Positions 45,908-55,960 of a stretch of 64,000 bases of DNA are shown in pieces. Origin of the DNA: Manis javanica (taxonomy: Eukaryota > Chordata > Mammalia > Pholidota > Manidae). The stretch's first letter is position 1; each line of letters starts with the position of its first letter. The translations under genes and the position numbers were made by a program. The stretch is from assembly GCF_040802235.1 (NCBI RefSeq), contig NC_133156.1, positions 116,900,173 to 116,964,172 on the forward strand. The letters run 5' to 3'. The notes beneath the pieces were generated by a model, which was given only the letters and a program-made list of their open reading frames with translations, made no database searches and had not been told where the DNA came from.

Positions 45908-46230
45908 TGTGGGATCAACATATAAATCAAGTACAAAAATCAAATGAATATTCATATTTGACCTGATGGTTTATAGGTCATATTGCATGATCAAAACCGA
46001 AAGTTTCTGTGATGACTGCCCTTGTACTGTTCACCATGTAAGAATTTATTCACTCTGTAAGAATTCGTTCACCATGTAAGAACTTGTTCGTTATGCTTCA
46101 GAAGATTGGAGACTGACGAGAATTAGGCTTGAGATGGATTAATGATTGGACATTGAGCATTGACCCCCCTATACTGAATTTTATTGTTGTTAACAACCAT
46201 TTGATCAATAAATATGAGAGATGCCCTCTC
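45908..46230 (+). mobile_element. ERV 3' LTR portion (U3-R) ending at a polyadenylation site
   Basis: The part starts tgtgggatcaac after the purine tract, as a U3 would. Three imperfect direct repeats of 19-20 bp (around 46,029-46,086, each containing tgtaagaa) could be enhancer-like U3 repeats. AATAAA at 46,207-46,212 is followed 18 nt later by the terminal A-tract, the spacing of a used polyadenylation signal. U5 is absent, exactly as expected if the sequence came from an mRNA end and not from an integrated provirus. Confidence 0.7.
46207..46212 (+). terminator. polyadenylation signal AATAAA
   Basis: Canonical hexamer 18 nt ahead of the terminal poly(A) of the composite insertion. Confidence 0.85.
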
Positions 46231-46252
46231 AAAAAAAAAAAAAAAAAAAAAA

Positions 46253-46270
46253 AAAAGTTAGCTATCTTCA
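46253..46270 (+). repeat. 18-bp target-site duplication, right copy
   Basis: Identical to 43,881-43,898. Its first A residues merge with the poly(A) tail, so the exact tail length is ambiguous by up to four bases. Confidence 0.95.
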
Positions 46271-46429
46271 GGCAAGACTTAAGAAAAAAAATGAGCAAGA
46301 TAGCTTGGAGAACGTGATTAGACAACCAAACGTTGCCTCTCTCCACCTGCAACCAATTTCCAAACTCCTGCTCACTGGGGCATAACAGTTAAAAGATAGT
46401 TAAAAGTAGGAAGGACCTTGTGGAAGTTA

Positions 46430-46510
46430 AAAAACGGAGACAGATGAAGTAATTTGCCAAGGACACAGGGCATGTTAGAAGAGACATATGTCCTGAAGCC
46501 AGAACATAGG
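46430..46510 (-). repeat. MIR fragment, reverse orientation
   Basis: The phrases 'cggagacagatgaagtaatt' and 'tgccaaggacacagggcatg' are the reversed MIR core. Confidence 0.65.
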
Positions 46511-47630
46511 GGGGCAGGGTGTCCAGGCACAGGCCTCAGCCTGAGGATTGTCCTTGTGTGTGACCAAGGGAATGTGTTTTGACTGTCCTGAGCTGGACAT
46601 AACTCATCTGTCAAACACAGGCCTGCCAACTTCATTCCACTGTAGGGAAAATAAAGTGAAAGGAGAAGTTGTTAAAGAGCTCAGAAAGTTCATGTCCTTG
46701 CATACAAGCACAACATTTTGTAAAGCATCAAATTCGCAGCCTCCACATGCTTTCCTAAGCAGAAAGTACAAAAGTCCAGTTCCAGGTTGTCTGAGATCTG
46801 AAGGAGCAGCCAGTCATGCTATCTTTTTACTATTTGCTTTATTACTGACAACCAGTTGCAATGTCGTTTATCTAACAGTTTCTAACAGCTCTGGCTTAGA
46901 AAATGACATTTTTTTACAGGGCTCCCAGACAGGAAGCCAAGTTCATCACCAAAGAGAAATGTTTAAACAACAACTTGAAGAAACTAAGTTTCTTGGCACT
47001 AGAGTAAAAGATCCATGGGGCATGGAGAGTAGTACGTGGAGGCCAAGACTTGAGAAGGAACATAGGACCAGAAACGCTGGGGCAGTGGATGTCACATAAC
47101 ACACAACTGTATTTAAAGTAATCAAAGTGGAAAATTCTGTTCTTTATGTAAAGTTCCTTCCAAGGCTCAGCAGAGGCTCAGCAACCCAAGAGTCCCAGGC
47201 AATGCCACCAGAATGAAAGGAGGAGGGGTGATTCTGAAGGGCTGTGTAGCACCGCTGTCCCATCCTGGGGCATTAGTGAGGGTAGATACTTATCTTGAAC
47301 TGGTCCTGTTCTGTTCCTCCCAGGATAATGAGGCTTTTTTTGCTTCCCCAATCCCTTGATTTCTGGGGTTCCACACTTTGCTAGTGTAGTAGGAGTGCTT
47401 ACCAATATCTGGAGTTTTGAAAAGGGCCCACATAGAGAAAGATCAGGACATAGGCAGGCAGAATCCTGCTGTGTGGGCAGCACAGGCCAAGCTCGCTGAA
47501 AAGGGAAGTACTGTCTGGAATGGAGGCCAGGTGGTCCTCACGTGCTGACTCGACCCCTATCTGAGGTGGCCTTCCGGTTGGCTCTTTAGACTCTGGCTCC
47601 CCCCAAACCCTCCCTCTATATCCCCTGGTG
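46511..47630. other. non-coding DNA with one long chance open frame
   Basis: A forward frame of 183 codons (46,548-47,099) starts at TTG; from its first ATG it is still about 170 codons. It has one hydrophobic patch (ILLFALLLTT-like) but no recognised similarity. A frame this long is roughly what chance allows once in 64 kb over six frames. Nothing else is seen. Confidence 0.4.
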
Positions 47631-47690
47631 CCTTCTCACCCCCCACCCCCAGCCCCCCACACACACACCACCCACCCCAATTCAGCCCAG
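47631..47690. repeat. C-rich / CA low-complexity tract
   Basis: Runs such as 'tcaccccccacccccagccc' and 'cccccacacacacaccaccc' make a strand-asymmetric C-rich patch. The complementary strand could form G4-like structures. Confidence 0.8.
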
Positions 47691-48134
47691 AAAATCTTAA
47701 TCTAGTCTACAAGGAGCCAATGGACTCAAAATATTTTCTAAGTCCCATTGTTCATGCCCTGAGATGGTTTCAGGGCCAGGCTCCTTCTTTTCCCCTCTGG
47801 GTTAAGCTGTAGCCTTCATTCCGTGAGACAGGAAAGGAGACTACTCTGGCTACTGCCTTGCCTTTGAAAGAAAGGCCATTGTGTACACAAAGTACTGAGA
47901 AGACATGCTGGTTAATATAAAGCAGTGTAGAAACACATATAAACTTGAAATGTCCATGAAGGGCAGTGTTTATCTTTAAGTTCCATGAATGAAACTCTCT
48001 TGATCTCACATATGACCATATATAGGTCTATAGTGGTATGTGTCTCTTTATATTTTCCAGATTATGGGGAAAATGTATCAGGCATTAAATTGACAAATTT
48101 ATTACAAGTTAAGGCACATCAGAGCTCATTTACC
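47691..48134. other. non-coding DNA, nothing recognised
   Basis: No repeat or gene is identified. Confidence 0.4.
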
Positions 48135-48480
48135 TTATGAAACATAAAACTGTCCTTTCCCTTTGCCTGGAATATCCTACTTTGTCCATGTACAGAAATT
48201 CTCCTTAACCTTCAACTTCTAGCTCAACTATTTAATTCCTCTTTAAAGTCCTTCCTGGCATTTCCCAAAGGTAGAATGAATTAGTTATCCCTGCATCTGC
48301 ATCCTTAGAAGCTTTTATACCTACTTTTATTACATATTTCAGTTTTTATCGATATATTTGCTTTCCCCATTAATTATGAGTCCCCTGAGGGAGGCAATAT
48401 ATATAGTCTTATTATTTGTACCTGAAAGGTCTAGGTTAGTTCCCAGCAAATGGTAGAGTGACCAATAAATGTTTAACCAA
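48135..48480 (+). mobile_element. L2 3' end, first copy
   Basis: The order 'cctttgcctggaatatccta', 'ttctagctcaactatttaat', 'agtccttcctggcatttccc', 'gtcccctgagggaggcaata' and 'tagagtgaccaataaatgtt' is the L2 3' region with its terminal repeat. Confidence 0.88.
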
Positions 48481-48539
48481 ATTGAATGAAAATTTGTATC
48501 CTCTGAATTCGTATATCAAGCCTAGATATACAGAACTCC

Positions 48540-49135
48540 AGATTGCCACAGTTTTTTGCTCACCCTCCACATTCAGACTATGTTCACTTCTTGAGCTCTC
48601 CACCACTAGCACCACCATAATCTCTCACCCAGATTACTGCTGTAGTCTCCCAACTCCATTGGTCTCCCTGGATCAAACTCTCTTCTATCACTACTATCAC
48701 TAACCCAGAGACTAGTCTAAACTTACTTGCCAGAGAGATTCTTTTTTAAAACTAAGTCATATCATGGCATTCCCATGCTCAAAACTCTCCAATGGTTCTC
48801 CATTTAAGTAGAATAAAATTCAAAATGATGTACAAGATCCTACAAGAGCTGTGTACCTCTGCCCTCCACCTTGTCTCTTAACTCTCCCCATCACTCAGTC
48901 ACCTATTTGCTCCAAATACAACTGGCATCCTCACTGTTTCTTAAGCAGATCAAGCACACTCCTCACTTAGAACCTTCGTTCTGGCTCTTCCCTCTGCCCT
49001 AAATCTCTTCCCCTGATATCTTCCCTTTCTTCCTTTAAGTCTTGCTCAGATATTACCTTGTCAATGAGTTCTATCTTGGCCAACCCATTTTACCCTTTAG
49101 CAGTCAGCCTTTCCCCCACATTCCTGCACACCCCC
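48540..49135 (+). mobile_element. L2 fragment, second copy
   Basis: L2 blocks from a more 5' position come after the first L2's 3' end: 'cacccagattactgctgtag', 'catgctcaaaactctccaat', 'ggttctccatttaagtagaa', 'aaattcaaaatgatgtacaa' and 'gttctggctcttccctctgc'. The order shows two separate insertions lying head to tail. Confidence 0.88.
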
Positions 49136-49534
49136 ACTACAGCTTAGCTGCAATATAAACTGCATTTTGAAGACAATAAAAACAATTATAACATGATTTA
49201 GATTATGCATATTCAAGTGCAGATATCTAGGTCAGATTGTCTCTCCCCAAACCATACAATTCCACAGTATGAATTCCTTAAGTCTATAGTTGTCTGGGAT
49301 TAGGGCATTGTAAGCCAAACAGACACCAAATCCCTGAAGCAGCATTCTATAGCTGCATCCTTTTGTAGCATCTGTAGTTGGAGAACACAGATTGGCAGTA
49401 GGAGCCTTGGGGTGCTGTGTGTGTCATCTGTGACTTTGGATAAACTGTTCATCTCACAATGACTGAATTTCTTGGTCCATAGAATGTGGAGGCTGCTATC
49501 GGAGATAATTTCAGCTGTAAAACAAATTATTAGG
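49136..49534. other. non-coding DNA, nothing recognised
   Basis: No repeat or gene is identified. Confidence 0.4.
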
Positions 49535-49926
49535 TTGATATTTATGATGGTTACTATTGTATGTCAACTTGGCTAGGCTATGGTATCCAAATATTGTTCA
49601 AATATTATTCTAGATATTTCTATGAAGGTATTTGTAAAATGAGATAAACATTTAAATCAGTAGACTGAGTAAAGTAGATTACTCTCCATAATGGGCCTCA
49701 TCCAGTCAGTTAAAGGACTTACTGGAAAAAGACTGACCTACAAGAAGAGGGAATGCTGCCAGCAGACTGCCTTTGGATTTCAACTACCTCATCAGTTCTT
49801 CCCTAAGTTCCCAGCCTGCCATCCTGCCAGCCTACCCTGCAGATTTTGGATTTGCCAACCTCCATGGCTGCATGAACCAGTTCCTTAAAATCGCCTCAAT
49901 CTCTGTTCCCATATATACATATATGT

Positions 49927-49957
<31 letters not shown>

Positions 49958-50015
49958 TATATATACATATATACATCCTATTTGTCCTGTTTTCTTTGAG
50001 AACTCAGGCTATTTA
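49535..50015 (+). repeat. old interspersed repeat, second copy, with AC/TA microsatellite
   Basis: This is the same family as 24,656-25,010. It shows 'gatggttactattgtatgtc', 'aacttggctaggctatggta', 'gataaacatttaaatcagta', 'gactgagtaaagtagattac', 'gcctcatccagtcagttaaa' and 'catcctatttgtcctgtttt'. It is less interrupted than the 24-kb copy and shows what the complete order should be. An AC run (49,927-49,952) and TATATA runs have grown near its 3' end. Confidence 0.75.
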
Positions 50016-50099
50016 ATATTTATTGGTAAAATTAATAAGATTCTAAAAATAAAACACACTTTAAATGATTTTTTTAAACTAACACTGACTTGCCATCCA

Positions 50100-50340
50100 C
50101 CAGGTTTTTTTATCCAACAAATATTGGCGAGCCTACACCATGACAGATTTGTCCTAGGAGCTTGAGATGTGTCAGGGAACAAAATTTATGTAACACACCC
50201 ACAAAAACCGCATGGAGCTTTCATTCAAGTTAGGGCAAACAATGAACTAGAGACATAATAAGAAGTGCTGATTAAAGAATACTGTAGCTGGAGATGAGGA
50301 ACTCGGCCATGTCAGGCACCAGGTGTAAGTGTGCCGGGAA
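50100..50340. repeat. ancient mammalian interspersed repeat
   Basis: The phrases 'ttatccaacaaatattggcg', 'tgtgtcagggaacaaaattt' and 'gcatggagctttcattcaag' follow the same old repeat as 32,685-32,965. Confidence 0.55.
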
Positions 50341-52134
50341 TCCCGTCCTCACTGAGAACTCGGCAGTGCATTATGAACTGAATATGTGCTGGTTTGAACA
50401 CATTGTAAGAGCTCCTTGAGCAGGAGCTCCACCCTCATTCCCAACCCCAGCCCACAAATGCCTTGGTTGAGATGATGGCAGGGGAATCATGAAGGGAAGA
50501 AAACAATTTATTGAAGTATTTGCCTGTCTTTTCTCTGTTGAAAGTCAACAGGGTAAAATCTCTTTAATGATCAGGAAATTTTTAGCCAAGACTTCTGAGG
50601 AAATCCCAGAGCCAGAATTAAAGCTTCAAACCACCATTTATTTTATGAATTTCAAAAAAACAGACATTTCAATTCAGAGCTCACAAAAACAAAAAGAATA
50701 TGACTGCCTTGACTCTCTGGTGGATTCAGGGCCAACCACAGGAAAGCTCAGGGCCTGGACTGTGCCAGGCTATGTACAGCCACCTGGTGGAAAGGAACAC
50801 ACTAAAATAGGTCTCAACAGTGGCTCATGAGTGTTTCCTTTTAAATCATTTAACTGTAAAGAATTAAAAAAAAACTTTTTTTGGAGATTATTTTCTGTAT
50901 CCTCATCAAATGGGAAAGTTTGTTCTTAAAAAACATCTGATAGTCATCTAGCTTCTGTCCGGATAATTATAGTGATAAGTAACCCACTAATTCCCTTACT
51001 GGAAAGCAAGCACGTTCCATTATATGACTGCACTATTTGTTAAAGGTATTTTAGCCAGAATCCATTCATCCATTATTTATACCGGCTTCTTTCTTTACAG
51101 CTTACAAGGAAAAAATTAGAAATTTAAATTTGTTTATTTTCATAAGACACACCTTCACACGTCTTACCACAAAGTACCTCTTCTCCAGGCCAGACATAAG
51201 CAGGTTTTTCCACTACTTCTCATGTGATATGGTTTTCAGATCCTATGCCATCCTGGGCCTCCACTTTAAGAACCTGCTCTTGTTCACCAAAATCCTTTAT
51301 AAGTTGCTGCTCTCAGTATCAGATCCAGTCTCATTATGGTCACCACAATATAGAGGAGGACCCTGAGCTTCCACATTGGTGCTCTGGAATGATGGAAATG
51401 GCAGGAGCCCTGGAGCTGGGTAGATGTGGTGGGAACCCCAGCTCTGACCTGACTTCCTCTGTCACTCAGCCTACCCCCCAAGGAAGGGAATTTTGCAACC
51501 TTGCCATGATCAGAGGATTTCCACCACTTCTCTCCTCTCACATTTAATCCTTCCCTACTTTTCATCAGATATTATTTGTTCTTTCCTCCTATCCTCTTTA
51601 TTTTTAGAAGAGGTGGAAATATAAAAGCAAAAAAAGGATATGAGTGAGGGAGAAATCTGAACAAGAATGAAAAAGTTTCTCACAGCAACTTTCCTTTATA
51701 GAAATTAGGCTCACAGAATATTTCCAATTACTAAATGTTTAGTTTGCCATCAGACTTCTCTAAGGGCATCGTGAAAACCCAAGCAGAAGACCACTGAATC
51801 CCTCATGAAAGCAACAGACCTGCCTACCGCCCAGCATCTACCCGGGAAGCCAGGAAAGGGCAGGTGAGGGGATGAACTGCTGGAGAATTACTGGCTGGAG
51901 AAAAACCCTTCAGGAGAGCAAGGACCGTGTTGAGGAGAGAAGGTAACAGCGTTTTTCTCAAGGTCACTGGCCCTTTGCTGTATTTGCTGAACCAGGTATA
52001 AGACTGAGACATCTTACCACAGGAAATCATATCTTTCATACAAGAATTGGAGCACTAAGTGAAATAGGTCTCAGCTTTGTAGGCAAATAATGAATCAGAA
52101 TGTCTGTCAAAATTCAATTTGCTTCATAAAATTT
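50341..52134. other. non-coding DNA, nothing recognised
   Basis: Short open frames only, of which the longest, about 110 codons, are unsupported. No repeat that I can name. Confidence 0.4.
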
Positions 52135-52355
52135 ATCTTGTGTTTTCCTAACACTATATAGTATTTACATAAATTATGTCAATTCTTCTTCACACCAGTC
52201 CACGAAGGTGTGGTCATCCTCTCTTTATCAGTGAGGAAGCTGGAGTACAGAAGCAAAGGGACATGACCATGCATATAATTAGGTATTTATAAGAGCTGGA
52301 TGGGAACCCAGAAACTTTCTGGGCCAAGTCCATTCTTTGGACTCCTTTACCCTCT
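52135..52355 (-). repeat. MIR SINE, reverse orientation
   Basis: The phrases 'tatcagtgaggaagctggag', 'aagcaaagggacatgaccat' and 'agctggatgggaacccagaa' are the reversed MIR blocks. Confidence 0.75.
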
Positions 52356-53339
52356 CTGCATAGCCACAACTAACATCTTGTCCATCTTGTGCTTTTAAAC
52401 CTGTAGACCACAAGCATCTGTCTGAGGCAAAAACTTTACAATTTTCCTCCAATTTCCAGGAACTGAACTAATGGGGAGGGCAGAGGTGGAGGTGGAGTGG
52501 GAAACATAAGCAAAGCACTTTTAATACCATTACATGTAGGTTCACCTCTAAGATTTGTGGGGTACAGAGCCAGAAGAGAAATGGAGCCCATATACTGTAG
52601 GTCTAAATATTAAAAGTTACAGTTGAGCTAATAAATTATTGGACACAATATGTTTTATCTTCTTATCTTGAAAAATATACCTTCTTAATGACCTTGGAAG
52701 AGAGTTTTGAATTTAGATTTCTCAGAGTTCTGCACTGGAAAGTGGTAATGCAGAGAGAGATGGGCTTGATCCTCAATCTCCAATCCTCCCCACTTTTCTT
52801 CCCACTCCTGGCTCCCCATATGCACAGAGATGGTCTCCTATACACTTGTGTGAAACCCAAGCTCACATGTCCAAATTCTATTCCACGTCTTCCTCACCAC
52901 CCTCAGGACTCCAGGACATTTAGGCTGGGTGCTCCAAAGTCTGGGATATCTGGAGGATGGGCACATCTCATTATCTAAAGGCTCCTTGTCTTGTGAATTG
53001 TACAGCTGGAAGAGAGCCAGCACAAGGGCCTCTCTTTCACAAGCCTGAGGGCAGTACTTACTCCATGATTTCATTTAGACCCAGGCATGTTTTTTTAGAA
53101 GGCAGGGTGGGAAAGGAGGTCCATGTTGGGTTTTCAGTTGAGATGCTCAGTGCAGAATTCAATGTACATTAAGTATTTAGCAAATGTTTGTTCAAAAAGT
53201 TGAATTTCATTTTTTAAGGCAATCCAATACCAATATTGAAAGTAAAGCTGAAAGAAAAGCAATATATTGCGAAGTTTATATCCAGAAGACACCAACAATC
53301 TGATAACAAAAAGTGGTACTATTTATGGGCATTTTGTTA
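52356..53339. other. non-coding DNA, nothing recognised
   Basis: No repeat or gene is identified. Confidence 0.4.
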
Positions 53340-53700
53340 GATGGCAGGTTTTGGTTATTGCAAATAGTTCTTTAATGGCTGTTCTGGTATGTGTGGTTTG
53401 GTAAGCATTGTACACATTTCTATTGAGTTACAGCCAAACGGTGCTTGAAAGTGGTTGTACGAATTTACACTTCAGTCAGCATGTATGAGAGAGAGTGATT
53501 GCTCACAGCCTCAGCATTACTTGGTGTTTTTCACCTTTTTTGTTTTAGCTATTCTGATGCCTATAGAATAAGCACTAAATTGTGATTTATATAGGCATTT
53601 CGCTGATACCTAAGGAAGATGAGCTTCTTTGTATATTTATTGGTTATTTGGATCTCTTTTGGAAGTGTCTGTTATATATATATATATATAAAATCTCTGA
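53340..53700 (-). mobile_element. L1 ORF2-region fragment, reverse orientation
   Basis: Read backwards, this is the distal ORF2 part of an old L1. The + strand shows 'acacttcagtcagcatgtat', 'tgttttagctattctgatgc' and 'tggatctcttttggaagtgt', which mirror the L1 phrases around 'agacacttctcaaaagaaga' and 'aatggctatt'. Frames are broken. A short TA run sits at 53,671-53,690. Confidence 0.7.
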
Positions 53701-55419
53701 ATTTTCATTTTTAAAATTATTTGGGGAAATCACATTGAATTATTAACTGGTTTTCTCTATGGAGTGAAAAATTTTAGAAGGTGGGAGGGGGAAAGAGGTA
53801 TAAAGAACAAGGACTTTTAGGTTTCTTTTACACTCTAGCTTTGTTTTAAATCAGGGAACATAAAACCTGAATCTGCATTAAAAAAAACCTCATTTATATT
53901 AGATGAATATTCACATACTAAAATTCTGTGCTTTCAAACACTATGAAGTGTTTGAATAGCAAGTTTCTCTAGTAGATTAAATACATAATTTGCTTTACAA
54001 TAAATTGATTCACAAACAACATTTTAGAAATACATCCACTGTATAAGGAAAGCTGGGGTAGCCCTGTAATTAATTTGTCCTTTTTTATATAATAAAAGGC
54101 ATAAATAAACCAAAGTCAAAATTTCTGTTGACTTTGATAATTTTCTAAACCAACATATGGTGTCACAGTTCTTAATCTGTCCATATACCTTATTTTCTAT
54201 TTTATTATTTGTTTGCCTTACTTATCTGTCTATTTAATGTTTTTCTAGCCCCCTTCTACTAAGAGAGGATTTGAGATGGCTTTTGGAGAAATATACAATT
54301 AAAAAGATGAATAAATAAAACAAAGGAAAAAATTGGAAGGAAAGGAAAATAGGGTATAAATCTAAGATAACAGGCAGGGACAGTTGGCTCTTGAAATGTG
54401 TATCATAAAGTCTTGTTCATTTGCCAGAAGTGGGCCACAATACTGGCTCTGAGTTTATTGGTGATTGTGACAAGTAAGAAAACACTATCCTTTACAAGAT
54501 GCACACAGGCCATGAGGTGAAAGCCGACCATTGTTAGAAGTGCATCTTCTTCTGAAACTAATATGTTTAAGAAATTGTTCCTGGGATCATCACGCAGGGA
54601 CTTGATGTGGTAGAATGGATGCTGTATTGGTGATGTGTGCAGGATGTGACTGAGGGACCCTCTCTTCCTCTGAACATTCGGGTCGAGATGCCTCAGTGGG
54701 AAAATGCCACCAGAAATTAGAGGTGATCTCAGATTCACCTTCAACTCCTTTTTAACTCAAAGCCATTGCTGACATTTAGTTTTAAGAAACATAAAATGTT
54801 AACTTCAATAGTAATATCTTAGATTTGAGAATGTTGGTGTTTGAAAATTTAATTGCATTCATAGTTCATGAAAATCTTTAAGAGTTTGTAGAACTGTGTG
54901 TTACAGGGGTTAAGCAAAATGCATCCAGATTTTTAAAAAATGAGCAAGATATCTGAGATTTATTTACAATTCTCACCTTTCCTGAAATTACTTGAAGTAA
55001 GAGATTGACCTGACTTCTGTTTTATCTGGGTGTTTATTAAGTTTACTATAAATATGCTGATTGTTTCACTTATGTTTGTGACTCACAAAAGAGTTCATGA
55101 ACAATTTTAACCACATGTGCTTGCTTTATGCATTATGGATGTTGATTCCAAACTGAAAACTATGAAAATACAACTTAGAGCCTGTTTTTGCCTCTTTAGA
55201 TCACCATCTGAAAGTAAGTTTGTAGAAATAAACAACATTAGTAAGTTTAACTTACTGAAAGTGGCCTTAATAGGACTAATAGAATCAGCAGCCCAATATT
55301 TGTAGTGTGAATCAAGGTCATCAAAGGTTCCCTGATGAAATTCCCCAAGAGATGGTACTGTTTTCAGAGATTTCCAAATGGGGAACTGACACATCACAAA
55401 GATCGATAGCATCAGTGGC
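53701..55419. other. AT-rich non-coding DNA
   Basis: A reverse open frame of 113 codons at 54,403-54,744 begins with an ATG but is not recognised. No repeat is named. Confidence 0.4.
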
Positions 55420-55960
55420 GGCAAGTGCATGGGAAGGGTCACTCCCATATAATGACGGTAATGCATGCTTAATAACATTTTCGAGAGGCGATTTGGCAAT
55501 ATATATCAAAACTTAAACTCTTCATACCCTTTAAACTATCAATTCTACTTCTGGAATCATCCTATTGTAACATCTACCCAAGTACACACACATACTGACA
55601 ATGACACTTATTCCATTTTTAATGTAATTGATAAAATCTGATGACAAAACGCTTCTTAATATGGATCAGCTAAATGAAAATTGCATACAGTACAGTGCTA
55701 TGCAACTTCACAAAGCATAAGACCAATCTTCACTGATATGGGCTGCTGTTGGTGATGTATTATACATAAAGTAGTTGCAGAAAAATATCTAAAGTATGAA
55801 CTGGCTTGTAAAAATGCAGAGCAAAAGATCTGGTTACTCCTAGGGAGTGGACATGGGGGAAGGGGCAAGTGAGGGAAAGGTGAATGTTCACTCTTTATTT
55901 CATATAGTTTTGTGTACTCTTTGAATTTTTTCCAATGAGTAATGTAAAACTTTCACAAGT
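55420..55960 (+). mobile_element. old L1 or HAL1 fragment
   Basis: The phrases 'gatttggcaatatatatcaa', 'aatcctattg'-like blocks, 'ctcctagggagtggacatgg' and 'gtactctttgaattttttcc' follow the 3' order of L1M/HAL1 elements. It is strongly diverged. Confidence 0.65.

Larger units (their letters stand above)
43899..46252 (+). mobile_element. composite L1-ERV retrotransposon insertion
   Basis: The insertion is 2,354 bp, directly bounded by an 18-bp perfect target duplication, and ends in about 26 A. Parts in order: (1) L1 ORF2 C-terminus and 3' UTR, 43,899-44,392; (2) A-tract with GAAA units, 44,393-44,425; (3) an orphan segment, 44,426-44,571; (4) a second A-tract, 44,572-44,590; (5) the 3' part of an endogenous retrovirus, 44,591-46,230, comprising an env remnant, purine tract and LTR piece; (6) terminal poly(A). 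Only one target duplication surrounds the whole. The simplest reading is a single reverse-transcription event of a chimeric RNA that began in an L1, read through its weak end, and was polyadenylated at a downstream ERV LTR. Serial insertion of elements into A-tails is the main alternative. Divergence looks low. It is 5'-truncated, so it cannot move by itself. Confidence 0.85.

Noticed and set aside
46029..46086. Direct repeats resembling a short CRISPR-like array
   Set aside because: The repeats are contiguous and imperfect with no spacers, and lie in a retroviral LTR.
46548..47099. Forward open frame of 183 codons, longest non-island frame after the composite insertion
   Set aside because: It starts at TTG, has no recognised domain, and one frame of this length is about what chance gives in 64 kb over six frames. 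No splice sites or repeat-free context favour it.
54403..54744. Reverse open frame of 113 codons starting at ATG
   Set aside because: No recognised similarity or splice context; the surrounding sequence is AT-rich and unremarkable.
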